Of a DNA stretch of 39,538 nt, positions 1 through 7,033 are shown one piece after another (the stretch's first letter is position 1; each line of letters opens with the position of its first letter). Origin of the DNA: Bifidobacteriaceae bacterium (lineage in GTDB: Bacteria; Actinomycetota; Actinomycetes; Actinomycetales; WQXJ01); NCBI GenBank assembly GCA_031278655.1, contig JAITJZ010000017.1:1-39538 (forward strand). The letters run 5' to 3'. Under the pieces are notes generated by a model that was not told the DNA's origin, made no database searches, and saw only the letters and a program-made list of their open reading frames with translations. A program made the position numbers and the translations under genes.

Positions 1-743
1 ACTCGAAGCCAGCGGGCTGGGTCGAAGGCCGGTCCTTCATGGCCGGGTTTCCAGAAGGCCCTGCCGCCATGCACGCCGTTGGCGTCGGCCCAAATCTTTA
101 GCGTGGCGAGGCGGCGGACCAGCGCCCAGTCGAGGGTGCCTGTCCGGTCCGGGTTCAAAGCCACCCACCGCAGGTCATAGAGGTCGCGGGCGGTTGTGGT
201 GCGATTGAGCCGGGCGATCTTCTCGGCCAAGTTCTCTTCCAACCGGACGACCTGAAGCTCGGGCAACGGCGGATCGCCGTATTGAGCGTGGATTGGCAGC
301 GGTCGCCAACCCCGGCGCACCGGTGGCAGCCAGGGTGGCGGGTTGAGGTCGAGTTTGCTCGGAAGTGGCGCGCCACCGCCGAACGGGTGGGCGTAGGCGA
401 GCATCCACTTGCCCCTCCGCTCGTCCACGCCATAGCGGAACGGGCCGATCTCGGCACCGTCAATGGCCGCGATCAGATCGGTCAGCACGTCGTCCGGATC
501 GGCGTCAACTTCGGCGCATCCGAAGTCCAAGTCCAACGAGAAGCGCCCGGCTGCGCCCGCGTAGAGCTTGCGCAATGACGTTCCACCCTTGAACGCGATC
601 TGGTCCAGCACGCCGATTTGGTGCAACCACCGCAGCAGGAGGTCTTGGGCTATGTCGATGATGGCCGCGTCACGGCCTTGCGCGCCCGCGTTCGGCGGCG
701 TGTGTCGGGCGATGTGGCCGGGTTGGAGGTTGAGTTCGTTCAT
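1..743 (-). CDS. abiEii: AbiEii/AbiGii-family nucleotidyltransferase toxin (C-terminus cut by window edge)
   Basis: Open from the ATG at 743 to the left edge with no stop (247 codons visible). The translation carries AbiEii hallmarks: FKGGTSLRKLY around residues 51-61 (nucleotidyltransferase G-G-T/S motif), SLDLDF around 69-74 (metal-binding D-x-D), then EENLAEKIARL and ARDLYDL. Members of this family are the toxin of type IV AbiE systems and modify a target by nucleotidyl transfer; the target here is unknown. The ATG overlaps the TGA of the upstream antitoxin gene (ATGA), so translational coupling is likely and supports this start. Family and direction are seen in the sequence; toxin activity is inferred from the family and pairing. 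The C-terminal domain beyond the edge cannot be judged. Confidence 0.88.
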   Translation of the reverse strand, partial: MNELNLQPGHIARHTPPNAGAQGRDAAIIDIAQDLLLRWLHQIGVLDQIAFKGGTSLRKLYAGAAGRFSLDLDFGCAEVDADPDDVLTDLIAAIDGAEIGPFRYGVDERRGKWMLAYAHPFGGGAPLPSKLDLNPPPWLPPVRRGWRPLPIHAQYGDPPLPELQVVRLEENLAEKIARLNRTTTARDLYDLRWVALNPDRTGTLDWALVRRLATLKIWADANGVHGGRAFWKPGHEGPAFDPARWLR

Positions 744-1537
744 GGGGCAGCCGCCAATCTGCGCGGGTCGAACGGCAACAGGGTGTCGGCGACCTGCCAG
801 CGGTTGTCGTGGCGCTTGAGCTTGCCGCGTGGGCCGAACCAAGTCTTGCCGCCGGGCAGGCTCAGGCGCTGGACGGCTTCGGCCAGATCGGGGCGCAGCC
901 CTTGGAGCAAATAGCCTGCCCTCGCCCGGACAGCGCCTGGTCTCGGCTCGAGTTCTTTGACAAGCCGGTCTTGGCGGAGCGCGGCGCTGAGGCCGGGCAG
1001 CCACTCGGCGGCGCTCGCCCACGAGCGCACGGCGCTGGGGCTGGCGGACAAATGGGCGAAGATTGACTCAGTTTGGAGCGTCGGGACACCGCGTTTCGAT
1101 TCGGTGAGCAGGGCGGGGGAGAACACCGAGGCGTCAAGGGCGTCTGGCAGTCTCCGGCGGGTGGCAGCATCGCTGGCCGCGACCTCGGGTCTTGACGGGA
1201 CGCGGTCTGCCAGGCCGTGCGCCCAGGCGGCGGCCTGGAAAGTCAGCGCGCAGGCTGAGCCGGGGGACCTGGCCAGGAAGGCCTTCAACGGCATCAGCGG
1301 ATCGTGGGCTGAATACGGGCCCGCCACGGCGGCGGGCGCGAACTCCCAAACTCCCCGCTGGCCGGTCGGCAGCAGCCAGCCTTTGTCGCGCAGCCGCGCC
1401 GCGAACACCCTCGGCTCGGTCCGCGCCCCCGTCTCGGCCAGCAAAGCCTCCATGCCCGCCATGGTGACCAACTCGGGGCGTTCCAACTCCAGTCGCTCCA
1501 GGACCAGGGCCTCAGATGGACCAATCGAACGTGTCAT
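740..1537 (-). CDS. abiEi: AbiEi-family antitoxin / transcriptional regulator
   Basis: A 265-residue protein immediately upstream of and overlapping the AbiEii-like toxin gene. Family knowledge: AbiEi antitoxins have an N-terminal winged-helix domain that binds their own promoter and a C-terminal domain needed for antitoxicity. Here residues ~7-60 look like the winged-helix region (ending RLRDKGWL), and the C-terminal part has PTLQTESIFAHL and a basic segment GPRGKLKRHDNRW near the end. Size and gene order (antitoxin first, 4-bp overlap, toxin second) fit the type IV layout. The call rests more on pairing and architecture than on a diagnostic motif. The ATG at 1537 follows an AT-rich leader containing a GTATC...GATAC inverted repeat that could be its operator. 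Confidence 0.8.
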   Translation of the reverse strand: MTRSIGPSEALVLERLELERPELVTMAGMEALLAETGARTEPRVFAARLRDKGWLLPTGQRGVWEFAPAAVAGPYSAHDPLMPLKAFLARSPGSACALTFQAAAWAHGLADRVPSRPEVAASDAATRRRLPDALDASVFSPALLTESKRGVPTLQTESIFAHLSASPSAVRSWASAAEWLPGLSAALRQDRLVKELEPRPGAVRARAGYLLQGLRPDLAEAVQRLSLPGGKTWFGPRGKLKRHDNRWQVADTLLPFDPRRLAAAP

Positions 1538-1551
1538 AATACCCCTCTAAG

Positions 1552-1568
1552 TATCCACCAGTGATACA
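1552..1568 (-). promoter_or_regulatory. Candidate AbiEi operator
   Basis: The 17-bp sequence GTATCCACCAGTGATAC has exact 5-bp inverted arms (GTATC/GATAC) around a 7-bp centre, 15 bp upstream of the abiEi start. AbiE antitoxins repress their own promoter through inverted repeats, so this is a reasonable binding-site candidate. No convincing -35/-10 pair was identified around it. Confidence 0.35.
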
Positions 1569-1675
1569 TAGCGTACTGAGTTGACACCGCCGTGTCCACC
1601 GATGACCCCGGGCGGTCGCACCAATGGTCACTGGCGCCCGCGCTTTCCCATATCGGCAACAACGGGTGCGGACGT

Positions 1676-2665
1676 CTACCCCGGATGGGCCGCCAACCAG
1701 TCGGCTATGCCTTCGGCCACGGCTTCGGCGTAGCGCTGGCGGCCGTCGGCGGAACTCATCAGGGCGGCCTCGTCGGGGTTGCGCATCTCGCCCAACTCGA
1801 ACATGACGACGGGCTTGGTCGACAGCGACACCCCGGCTATGTCCGAGCGCCGCGAGATGCCGCCGGCGTAGGCGGCGTTCTGGGTGAAGCCGGCCGCCCG
1901 CAGGCGCGCCAGCACGGCTTCGGCCAGGTCCAGCGACGGCTGGCCCTGGGCGTCATTCAGCGCCGGCGAGGAGACGATGGCGAAGAAGCCCTTGACCGAG
2001 CGGTCGGCATTGCCGTCGCCGTGGATCGAGACCAACAACTCCGCCCCGCTGTCCTGGGCGAAGGTGCCGCGCTTGTCGACGCAGACCTGCTCGCCGGGCG
2101 CGTCCGAGCGGGTCAGGTGGACCACGGCGCCGCGGGCCTGGAGGATTTCCCGCGCCCGCACCGCCACGTCGTAGTTGAACTCGTGCTCCGGGTAGCCCGC
2201 GTCGGTGGCGGTGCCGGACGTCTGGCAGTCCTTGGTCCCGCCGCGCCCGTTCGCCACCTGCACGCTCGACCCGCCCGCCGGGCCGTGGCCGGGGTCGAGG
2301 GCCACCACCCGCCCGGTCAGCGAGCCGCCGACCGGTTTGACATTGTTGTCCGATGTCGTCTGGCCGGCCGGGGAGGACGCGGCGGCGCTCGGGCTCGGGC
2401 TCGGGCTGGGAACGCGGCTGGGAACACGGCTGGCGCTGGGCGAGGCCGACGCGGCGGGCGGCGAAGTGACGGTGGGCGGCCGAGGCGACCCCACGGCATC
2501 GGCGGGCGTTTCGGGTTGCGCGACCGACCAGGCCAACGCGCCCCCAGCCAACGCCAAGACTGCGGCCAACGGGGCCAACGCCGCTGCCAAACGCCGACGC
2601 CTGGCCGCCTCGGCGCCGTGGCGGGGGCCGAGCGCGGCCGGATCGGAGGCGTGGGGACGGCTCAG
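1676..2665 (-). CDS. N-acetylmuramoyl-L-alanine amidase (Amidase_3), membrane-anchored
   Basis: Zinc amidase that cuts the bond between MurNAc and L-alanine of the peptidoglycan stem. Layout: a short basic N-terminus, a hydrophobic segment (about residues 26-50) that is a membrane anchor or uncleaved signal, a Pro/Ser/Ala-rich linker, then the Amidase_3 domain. Metal and catalytic motifs are visible in order: VALDPGHGP (His), EHEFNYD (Glu), SIHGDGN (His) and MFELGEMRN (catalytic Glu). The enzyme should act outside the membrane. The start is uncertain: no in-frame ATG or GTG is available. A CTG at 2665 overlaps the upstream stop (CTGA) and has GAAGGAG 11 nt before it. A TTG at 2794 would overlap the upstream gene by over 130 nt, and a TTG at 2590 is also possible. 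Confidence 0.85.
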   Translation of the reverse strand: MSRPHASDPAALGPRHGAEAARRRRLAAALAPLAAVLALAGGALAWSVAQPETPADAVGSPRPPTVTSPPAASASPSASRVPSRVPSPSPSPSAAASSPAGQTTSDNNVKPVGGSLTGRVVALDPGHGPAGGSSVQVANGRGGTKDCQTSGTATDAGYPEHEFNYDVAVRAREILQARGAVVHLTRSDAPGEQVCVDKRGTFAQDSGAELLVSIHGDGNADRSVKGFFAIVSSPALNDAQGQPSLDLAEAVLARLRAAGFTQNAAYAGGISRRSDIAGVSLSTKPVVMFELGEMRNPDEAALMSSADGRQRYAEAVAEGIADWLAAHPG

Positions 2666-3144
2666 GACGGCCCCAACTCCTTCGGCGAAACCGTCACGAA
2701 CCGCTCCTGCAGCTTCTTGAACAGGGACAACGCCGTGGTGATGGCGCAGCGGAGGGTCAGGCGCAGTTGCTCGTCGCTGACGCCGTGCTCCCAATCGACG
2801 GAGTGTTCCGCCAGCACCCAGACGCGCCCGGAGTCATCGACGGTGGTGTAGCCCTTGGGCCAGATCTTGGCGAAATGCCACTCGTCCAGCGCCTCGCGCA
2901 CCTGCTGGCGCAACTCGATCGGCAGATCCTGGTGCCAGCGGCCGCGAATCTGCAGGATCTCCTGCTGCTCGCCGTAGACGAAGAAGTAGAAGGCGTTCGA
3001 GTCCCAAAGGCCGCCGATGTCGCCGTCGGAGTCGACGTTGAAGACCCAGTCCTCAGCCCGCAGGGCGTCCTGGATGCGTTCCTTTGTCAGCGGCGCGAGG
3101 ACGGGCGCGCTCTGCCCGCCGTCGTCGCGGAAACCGAACTCCAC
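2662..3144 (-). CDS. YbjN domain-containing protein
   Basis: A 160-residue protein resembling actinobacterial YbjN-domain proteins: small acidic alpha/beta proteins with aromatic patches, here NAFYFFVYGEQQEILQIRGRWH. The family is related to type III secretion chaperone folds and its role in Actinobacteria is not established. The GTG at 3144 is chosen because a strong ribosome site (AGGAGG, 5 nt before the codon) precedes it. The frame extends upstream to 3315, but that stretch is Arg/Pro-rich and has no ribosome site. Its stop overlaps the possible CTG start of the amidase gene, so the two are probably co-transcribed. Confidence 0.78.
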   Translation of the reverse strand: MEFGFRDDGGQSAPVLAPLTKERIQDALRAEDWVFNVDSDGDIGGLWDSNAFYFFVYGEQQEILQIRGRWHQDLPIELRQQVREALDEWHFAKIWPKGYTTVDDSGRVWVLAEHSVDWEHGVSDEQLRLTLRCAITTALSLFKKLQERFVTVSPKELGPS

Positions 3145-3255
3145 TGATTCCTCCTGGCGGCCGGATCGGATGTGTTGCCTGTCAATGCTAAGGCCGTGGG
3201 GGCGGGGGAGGCCACCTGGCGCTTCGGCGCCCGGCCCTCGGCGCGGTGACGGCGG

Positions 3256-3288
3256 GGCGATGGCGCGGCGATGGCGCGGTGACCGCGC
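3256..3288. repeat. Short tandem repeat, 11 bp x 3
   Basis: GGCGATGGCGC occurs twice back to back and is followed by the diverged copy GGTGACCGCGC. It lies in the 216-bp spacer between the divergent YbjN-like gene and the PD-(D/E)XK-like gene, where nothing else was recognised apart from the two genes' presumed promoters. Confidence 0.7.
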
Positions 3289-3360
3289 GGCCCGGGCGCG
3301 GCCGGGGAAAGTCAATAGAGTACCAAGGTGGTCCCATGCCGCTTGGTGTAGGTTTCATCC

Positions 3361-3966
3361 ATGCCGTATATCAACACCGAGGCACGCCTGCGCACCGCGC
3401 TGGTCACCTTGATCCTTGACGAGTATTCATTGCTCGAAACGGTGCACTTGCCACTTCCGGCCTCCGAACGTGTGATCGCAAATCAGTTGGCGTGGCGGCT
3501 GCGCACCGAATATGAGCGTTCGTGGGATGTCGATGTGGAATACAACCGAGTTGGCCATGGATCGGTCAAGGGACCGCGTGCCCATCAACCCGACCCGGCC
3601 ACCCGTCCCGTCGACATTTCGATCCATCACCGCGGGCTGACCGGGCGCAATGACAACCTGATGGTGGTCGAGTTGAAGACGCACGGCATTGACGACCTGC
3701 CCGCCGAACTGGTGCGGCTGGAGAAGACCCAGCAGCACTATGACTATCAGCACGCGGTCCTGCTCGACCTGGGGATCACCCAGGGCGACGAGCCGGACGG
3801 CCCTCCGGTCCTGCTGCGGCCCTCCTGGCTGTGGTTGCCCGGCTCAAGGACCCTGTCGGCAGTCTTCGACGAGCCCTCTGCCTTACAACTGTCGTTCGAT
3901 GGTTGGCAGGCGCGTAAAGGGCGGACGGCCGCCTTGCGGGCGGCCCAGAATCGCCGTTTCGACTGA
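3361..3966 (+). CDS. Hypothetical protein with PD-(D/E)XK nuclease-like core
   Basis: A 201-residue soluble protein I cannot assign to a named family. Residues 83-106 show the core of a PD-(D/E)XK fold: a strand with Asp85 (RPVDISIHH) followed by a second strand with Glu104-x-Lys106 (LMVVELKTHG). A helical N-terminal region with conserved-looking acidic and aromatic residues (RLRTEYERSW) precedes it, as in many small restriction-endonuclease-like proteins. The C-terminus is basic (ends AAQNRRFD). No partner methyltransferase is adjacent, so a classic restriction role is not supported; DNA repair or defence are possible. The ATG has only a weak ribosome site (AGG about 10 nt upstream). Confidence 0.7.
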   Translation: MPYINTEARLRTALVTLILDEYSLLETVHLPLPASERVIANQLAWRLRTEYERSWDVDVEYNRVGHGSVKGPRAHQPDPATRPVDISIHHRGLTGRNDNLMVVELKTHGIDDLPAELVRLEKTQQHYDYQHAVLLDLGITQGDEPDGPPVLLRPSWLWLPGSRTLSAVFDEPSALQLSFDGWQARKGRTAALRAAQNRRFD

Positions 3967-4000
3967 CCGGCGGCGGGCGGCCAACCGCCTGGGGCGCCCA

Positions 4001-4060
4001 ACCGCCATCGACGGCAGTCAAACGCCATCGACGGCAGTCCACCGCCATCGACGGCAGTCA
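4001..4060. repeat. Tandem repeat, 20 bp x 3, anchored on a stop codon
   Basis: Three exactly abutting 20-bp units: ACCGCCATCGACGGCAGTCA, AACGCCATCGACGGCAGTCC, ACCGCCATCGACGGCAGTCA. They fill the space between the convergent genes at 3361 and 4058. The last unit ends in the TCA that is the reverse complement of the stop codon of the minus-strand gene, so the repeat begins at that stop and runs downstream of it. The core GCCATCGACGGC is nearly self-complementary. Confidence 0.95.
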
Positions 4061-4822
4061 ACCCCCTCCGATCGCGCTGACGTAACTGGCGATGCGGTCC
4101 AGCGTGGCCGCCTCGCTCTCGATGTAGCCGCCGGCGCCGCCGAAGGCCGCCGCGTGCGCGGTGCGCACGTCCCTGACCACCCGCCGGACCGCCTCCGCGC
4201 CGGGCAGCGGCGCCATCCCCAGCAGGTCCTCCAGCACCCGGCGATTGGTCAGCGGCGGGGTCGCCAAATTGACCAGCGGCAGCGCCAGGCGCGCCACCAC
4301 CCTGAGGTCGCCGGCCAGGCGGTCGATGTCGTAGTGCTGCGTGGCGCTGTCCGGGTTGAGCGCGGCCAAGCGCGCCAAGTCGTGAGTCGGGTTGCGGACG
4401 TCTGAGCGGCAGGCGCGGCCGAAGACATGCGGCAGGCGGACCACGCTGGTCGGCCAGCGGCGTTGGCACCAGCGCTCAAGCTCGTAGCGGTGGCGGGCGT
4501 AGGGCCGCAGCAGGCGCGGCTCGATCGGATGGCGCTCGTCCACCCCGACCGGGAACGGGTACAAGAAGCAGGATGAGATCAGCGTCACGTGGGCGATCCG
4601 GCAGGTGGCCATGACCTCTTGGAGGCGGCGGATGGCGCAGAGGTCCTGCGTCGGCGCGCGGTTGGTGGCCCAGGCCAGGGGCGCCACGGCGGTCGCCACC
4701 ACCCAGTCGAGGTCGGCCCGCGCCGCCTCTTCGATCCGGTCAGGGCTGTAGACGCGGTCGAAGCCGACGGTCTCGGCCAGCGCCGCCCCGATCGAGTCCA
4801 CGGAATTGATGAGCGTTCGCAT
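4058..4822 (-). CDS. Extended SDR / NAD-dependent epimerase-like protein, degenerate
   Basis: A 254-residue protein with the overall run of an extended short-chain dehydrogenase: a central strand with Ser-Ser (VTLISSCFLYPF), a Tyr-containing helix (PYARHRYELERWC) and a strand/loop resembling the post-catalytic segment (TSVVRLPHVFGRA). The N-terminal Gly-rich nucleotide loop is missing (it starts MRTLINSVDSIGAAL), and the expected Y-x3-K reads Y-A-R-H-R or Y-E-L-E-R. Cofactor binding or catalysis may be lost or altered. The ATG at 4822 is chosen because GGGGGAGG lies 6 nt upstream. It follows the GH172 gene on the same strand across a 213-bp repeat-containing gap, so co-transcription is uncertain. 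Function unknown. Confidence 0.65.
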   Translation of the reverse strand: MRTLINSVDSIGAALAETVGFDRVYSPDRIEEAARADLDWVVATAVAPLAWATNRAPTQDLCAIRRLQEVMATCRIAHVTLISSCFLYPFPVGVDERHPIEPRLLRPYARHRYELERWCQRRWPTSVVRLPHVFGRACRSDVRNPTHDLARLAALNPDSATQHYDIDRLAGDLRVVARLALPLVNLATPPLTNRRVLEDLLGMAPLPGAEAVRRVVRDVRTAHAAAFGGAGGYIESEAATLDRIASYVSAIGGG

Positions 4823-4952
4823 CTGCCACCTCCCCCAAGCGGTTGACCAGCCTAGACCGCAGGGGTCCGGTTGCGGGCGGCGCACCCGCCCGGTCCACCA
4901 TTTGGACCGCCAAGGAGACAAGATTTCAGGCCGCCGATGCCGCGCCGCCGGC

Positions 4953-5040
4953 CAGCGCTCCCGCCCCGGCCTGCGCTCCCCTCAGCCAGCGCTCCCGCCC
5001 CGGCCCGCGCTCCCGCCCCGGCCCGCGCTCCCGCCTCAGG
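4953..5040. repeat. Tandem array of ~18-bp units
   Basis: Five head-to-tail units of consensus CNGCGCTCCCGCCCCGGC (second unit shortened to 16 bp) lie just 3' of the GH172 gene on its strand. The last plus-strand unit contains that gene's stop codon (5036-5038). A related 18-bp unit forms the array at 33804-33947. The rest of the 4823-4952 spacer holds a small GGGCGG/CCGCCC hairpin (4875-4891) and the ribosome site of the next gene, but no recognisable promoter. Confidence 0.85.
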
Positions 5041-6133
5041 CCACTTCGAGGTCGAGCAGGCCCGGGATGGCGGGCCGAACCTCGGGTGCGAGCGAGGTCG
5101 CGTCGAGGTAGAAGACGGCGGTCGAGGCGACGTCATCGTGCAAGACGCGGTAACGGTGCCCCAAACCGTTGCCCTGTCCCGGCCCGATCCCCAGCGCCTG
5201 AACCGTCACTCGAAGGTCTTGTCTGAAGCCGATGTCGTCGGCGATGTGCCAGCGATACATGCCGAAGCGCTGCTGGCTCGCGTACAGCCCGTCGGGCGTG
5301 AGCACTTGATTGAGGCCCAGGTAGGGCGTGGTGTAAGGGACGTAGCCCTGTTCCGGGACGTCGAAATTCCAGGCGCCGCCGAAGTAGTCCTCTGTGCCGG
5401 TGCCGCAGATGGTGGGCCATTCGGCGTCGCCGTCGAGGTAGAACTTGAACTCGCCTTCGCCCCACCAGCCGGGCGAGTTGGTCTGCCAGGCCAGGTAGGT
5501 TCCAACGTAGCGCCCGATGCCGCGCACGCCGTCGAGGATGGTATGTGACCCTTCGGTTGTGGCACGGCTGCGTCTGAACTGCGCGTGGAAGCGGAGGGCG
5601 TTGTCCGGGATCGCGCCGAGGCCGTAGTCGACCTGGTAATAGACGTTGGCCGGGTCTGCCGCGAGGTTCTCCAGGGTGATCACGGCCGAATGGGCGAACG
5701 GCATCGGCCAGTAGGAATTGAAGCCACCATGAGGGTTGGCCGCCACCGGCAGCGATGACACCTGCGAGAACACACCCCAGCCGTTGCAGAAGAAGTCGCC
5801 CAGCGGCACTTCCACCGCCGGCGCTGGGTCGCCCTCCCAATGAATCCGCAAGATCAGGGAGCGCCAGCATGACGGGTGCGCGGTGAACCAAAGGTGGCGG
5901 ATGACTCCTGGGCCGTCGATTTGGGCGATCTGCCGCCGCTCACCGGGAGCGATCTCGACGCACGGCGAGACCTTCCAGCCCTGCCCCAGCCGCGAGGCCG
6001 CGCGCGCGCCGAAGCCATCAGTGGCCCGCCCCCCCGCGCCCTTCTCGCCCGTGAAGTTCTCAGCAGTTATGGCGCGGGCCGTCCAAGGGGACGGCACCGC
6101 CAGGCTGGACAACTCGATGGACGCCGTGATCAT
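5036..6133 (-). CDS. GH172 (former DUF2961) glycoside hydrolase, cytoplasmic
   Basis: A 365-residue protein spanning the DUF2961 domain, now CAZy family GH172. Characterised members act on furanosides: difructose dianhydride I, alpha-fructofuranosides/arabinofuranosides and D-arabinofuranosides. Family motifs seen: GVIRHLWFT, a long strand-rich middle with WPMPF, then NSPGWWGEGEFKFYLDGD (about 220-236) and ICGTGTEDYFGGAWNF (about 242-257), which supply the probable catalytic glutamates. No signal peptide, so it should act on imported sugar. The ATG at 6133 is chosen over the GTG at 6136 because AAAGGAAG lies at the right distance. It is the fifth gene of the LacI-controlled operon, 48 bp after the second permease gene. 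Confidence 0.88.
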   Translation of the reverse strand: MITASIELSSLAVPSPWTARAITAENFTGEKGAGGRATDGFGARAASRLGQGWKVSPCVEIAPGERRQIAQIDGPGVIRHLWFTAHPSCWRSLILRIHWEGDPAPAVEVPLGDFFCNGWGVFSQVSSLPVAANPHGGFNSYWPMPFAHSAVITLENLAADPANVYYQVDYGLGAIPDNALRFHAQFRRSRATTEGSHTILDGVRGIGRYVGTYLAWQTNSPGWWGEGEFKFYLDGDAEWPTICGTGTEDYFGGAWNFDVPEQGYVPYTTPYLGLNQVLTPDGLYASQQRFGMYRWHIADDIGFRQDLRVTVQALGIGPGQGNGLGHRYRVLHDDVASTAVFYLDATSLAPEVRPAIPGLLDLEVA

Positions 6134-6181
6134 CACACTTCCTTTCTCTGCATTGCGTTCTGCCAGTGGTTTTTGCGGTCG

Positions 6182-7033
6182 TCATTTGAATCCGGATAAA
6201 CGCGCGCCTTGCACTATTTGGCGTTGGAAGGCGAAGAAAATGATCAGCACTGGAATCAAGGCCAGCGTCGATCCCGCCATTAGCAGGCCGTATTCGGTCG
6301 ACCGGGCGCCCCGGAACAGCGCCAGGAACTGTTGTATGACGGTCAAGTCTGACTCTGTGATGGTGAGCACGGGCCAAACATACGAATTCCACATCGCTAG
6401 AAACATCGTCATCCCCGACACCACAAAGATGCCTTTCGACATTGGCACGAAGACATGGGCGAAGACTCTGAACGGTCCGGCGCCATCTATCAACGCGGCT
6501 TCCTCGATCGCTGTCGGTATGCCCAGATAGAACTGGCGGATGAAGAATATTTGGGAGGCTGAGGCCATTCCCGGCAAGACCAGCACCCAGATGGTGTTCA
6601 CCATCCGCAACTCGTTCACCACCAGGAACGATGTCAGCAGAATTGTCATCGAGGGTATGAACATTGTTGAGATGACGACCGCCCAAATTGCCCTCTTGAA
6701 TGGGAACTCCAGGCGGGCGAACACATATGCGGCCATCGAGTTGACGACCAGTGAACCCAATGCGAACAGTGTGGAAGCCAACAAGGTGAAGGCCATGGCT
6801 CTGACAAAAGCCGGGTCTTGCAGCACCTGCAGGTAGTTCTCCCAGAGCCACACCTCGGGGAGGAACCGGAAAGGAGTGCGTGTGACCTCGTTCTTCGCTT
6901 TGAAGCCTGACAGCCCCATCCATACCAGCGGGAACAAGGTGGCCACGATGAACAGGCAGGCCACCGCGGTCTTGGACCCGGACAGAGCCCATTTCCGCGG
7001 CTTGACCGCCCTGGACCAACTGGTCGCGGCCAT
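6182..7033 (-). CDS. Carbohydrate ABC transporter permease (MalG type)
   Basis: Inner-membrane permease of a CUT1-type sugar importer; about 283 residues with six predicted membrane segments. The cytoplasmic EAA loop that docks the ATPase is visible (EEAALIDGAGPFRVF), and the first helix follows the usual short basic N-terminus (FIVATLFPLVWMGLSGFK). The ATG at 7033 overlaps the TGA of the preceding permease (TGATG); a GTG one codon upstream is equally possible. Together with the genes at 7033 and 7982 it forms one importer. No ATPase gene is in the cluster. Confidence 0.93.
   Translation of the reverse strand: MAATSWSRAVKPRKWALSGSKTAVACLFIVATLFPLVWMGLSGFKAKNEVTRTPFRFLPEVWLWENYLQVLQDPAFVRAMAFTLLASTLFALGSLVVNSMAAYVFARLEFPFKRAIWAVVISTMFIPSMTILLTSFLVVNELRMVNTIWVLVLPGMASASQIFFIRQFYLGIPTAIEEAALIDGAGPFRVFAHVFVPMSKGIFVVSGMTMFLAMWNSYVWPVLTITESDLTVIQQFLALFRGARSTEYGLLMAGSTLALIPVLIIFFAFQRQIVQGARLSGFK

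Noticed and set aside
1592-2851. Long plus-strand frame of 419 codons
   Set aside because: It lies opposite the amidase gene, whose motifs are clear, and its product is a Gly/Arg/Ala-rich shadow with no domain.
3361-3966. Restriction endonuclease of a complete R-M system
   Set aside because: Only a nuclease-like core is visible; no methyltransferase or specificity gene is adjacent.
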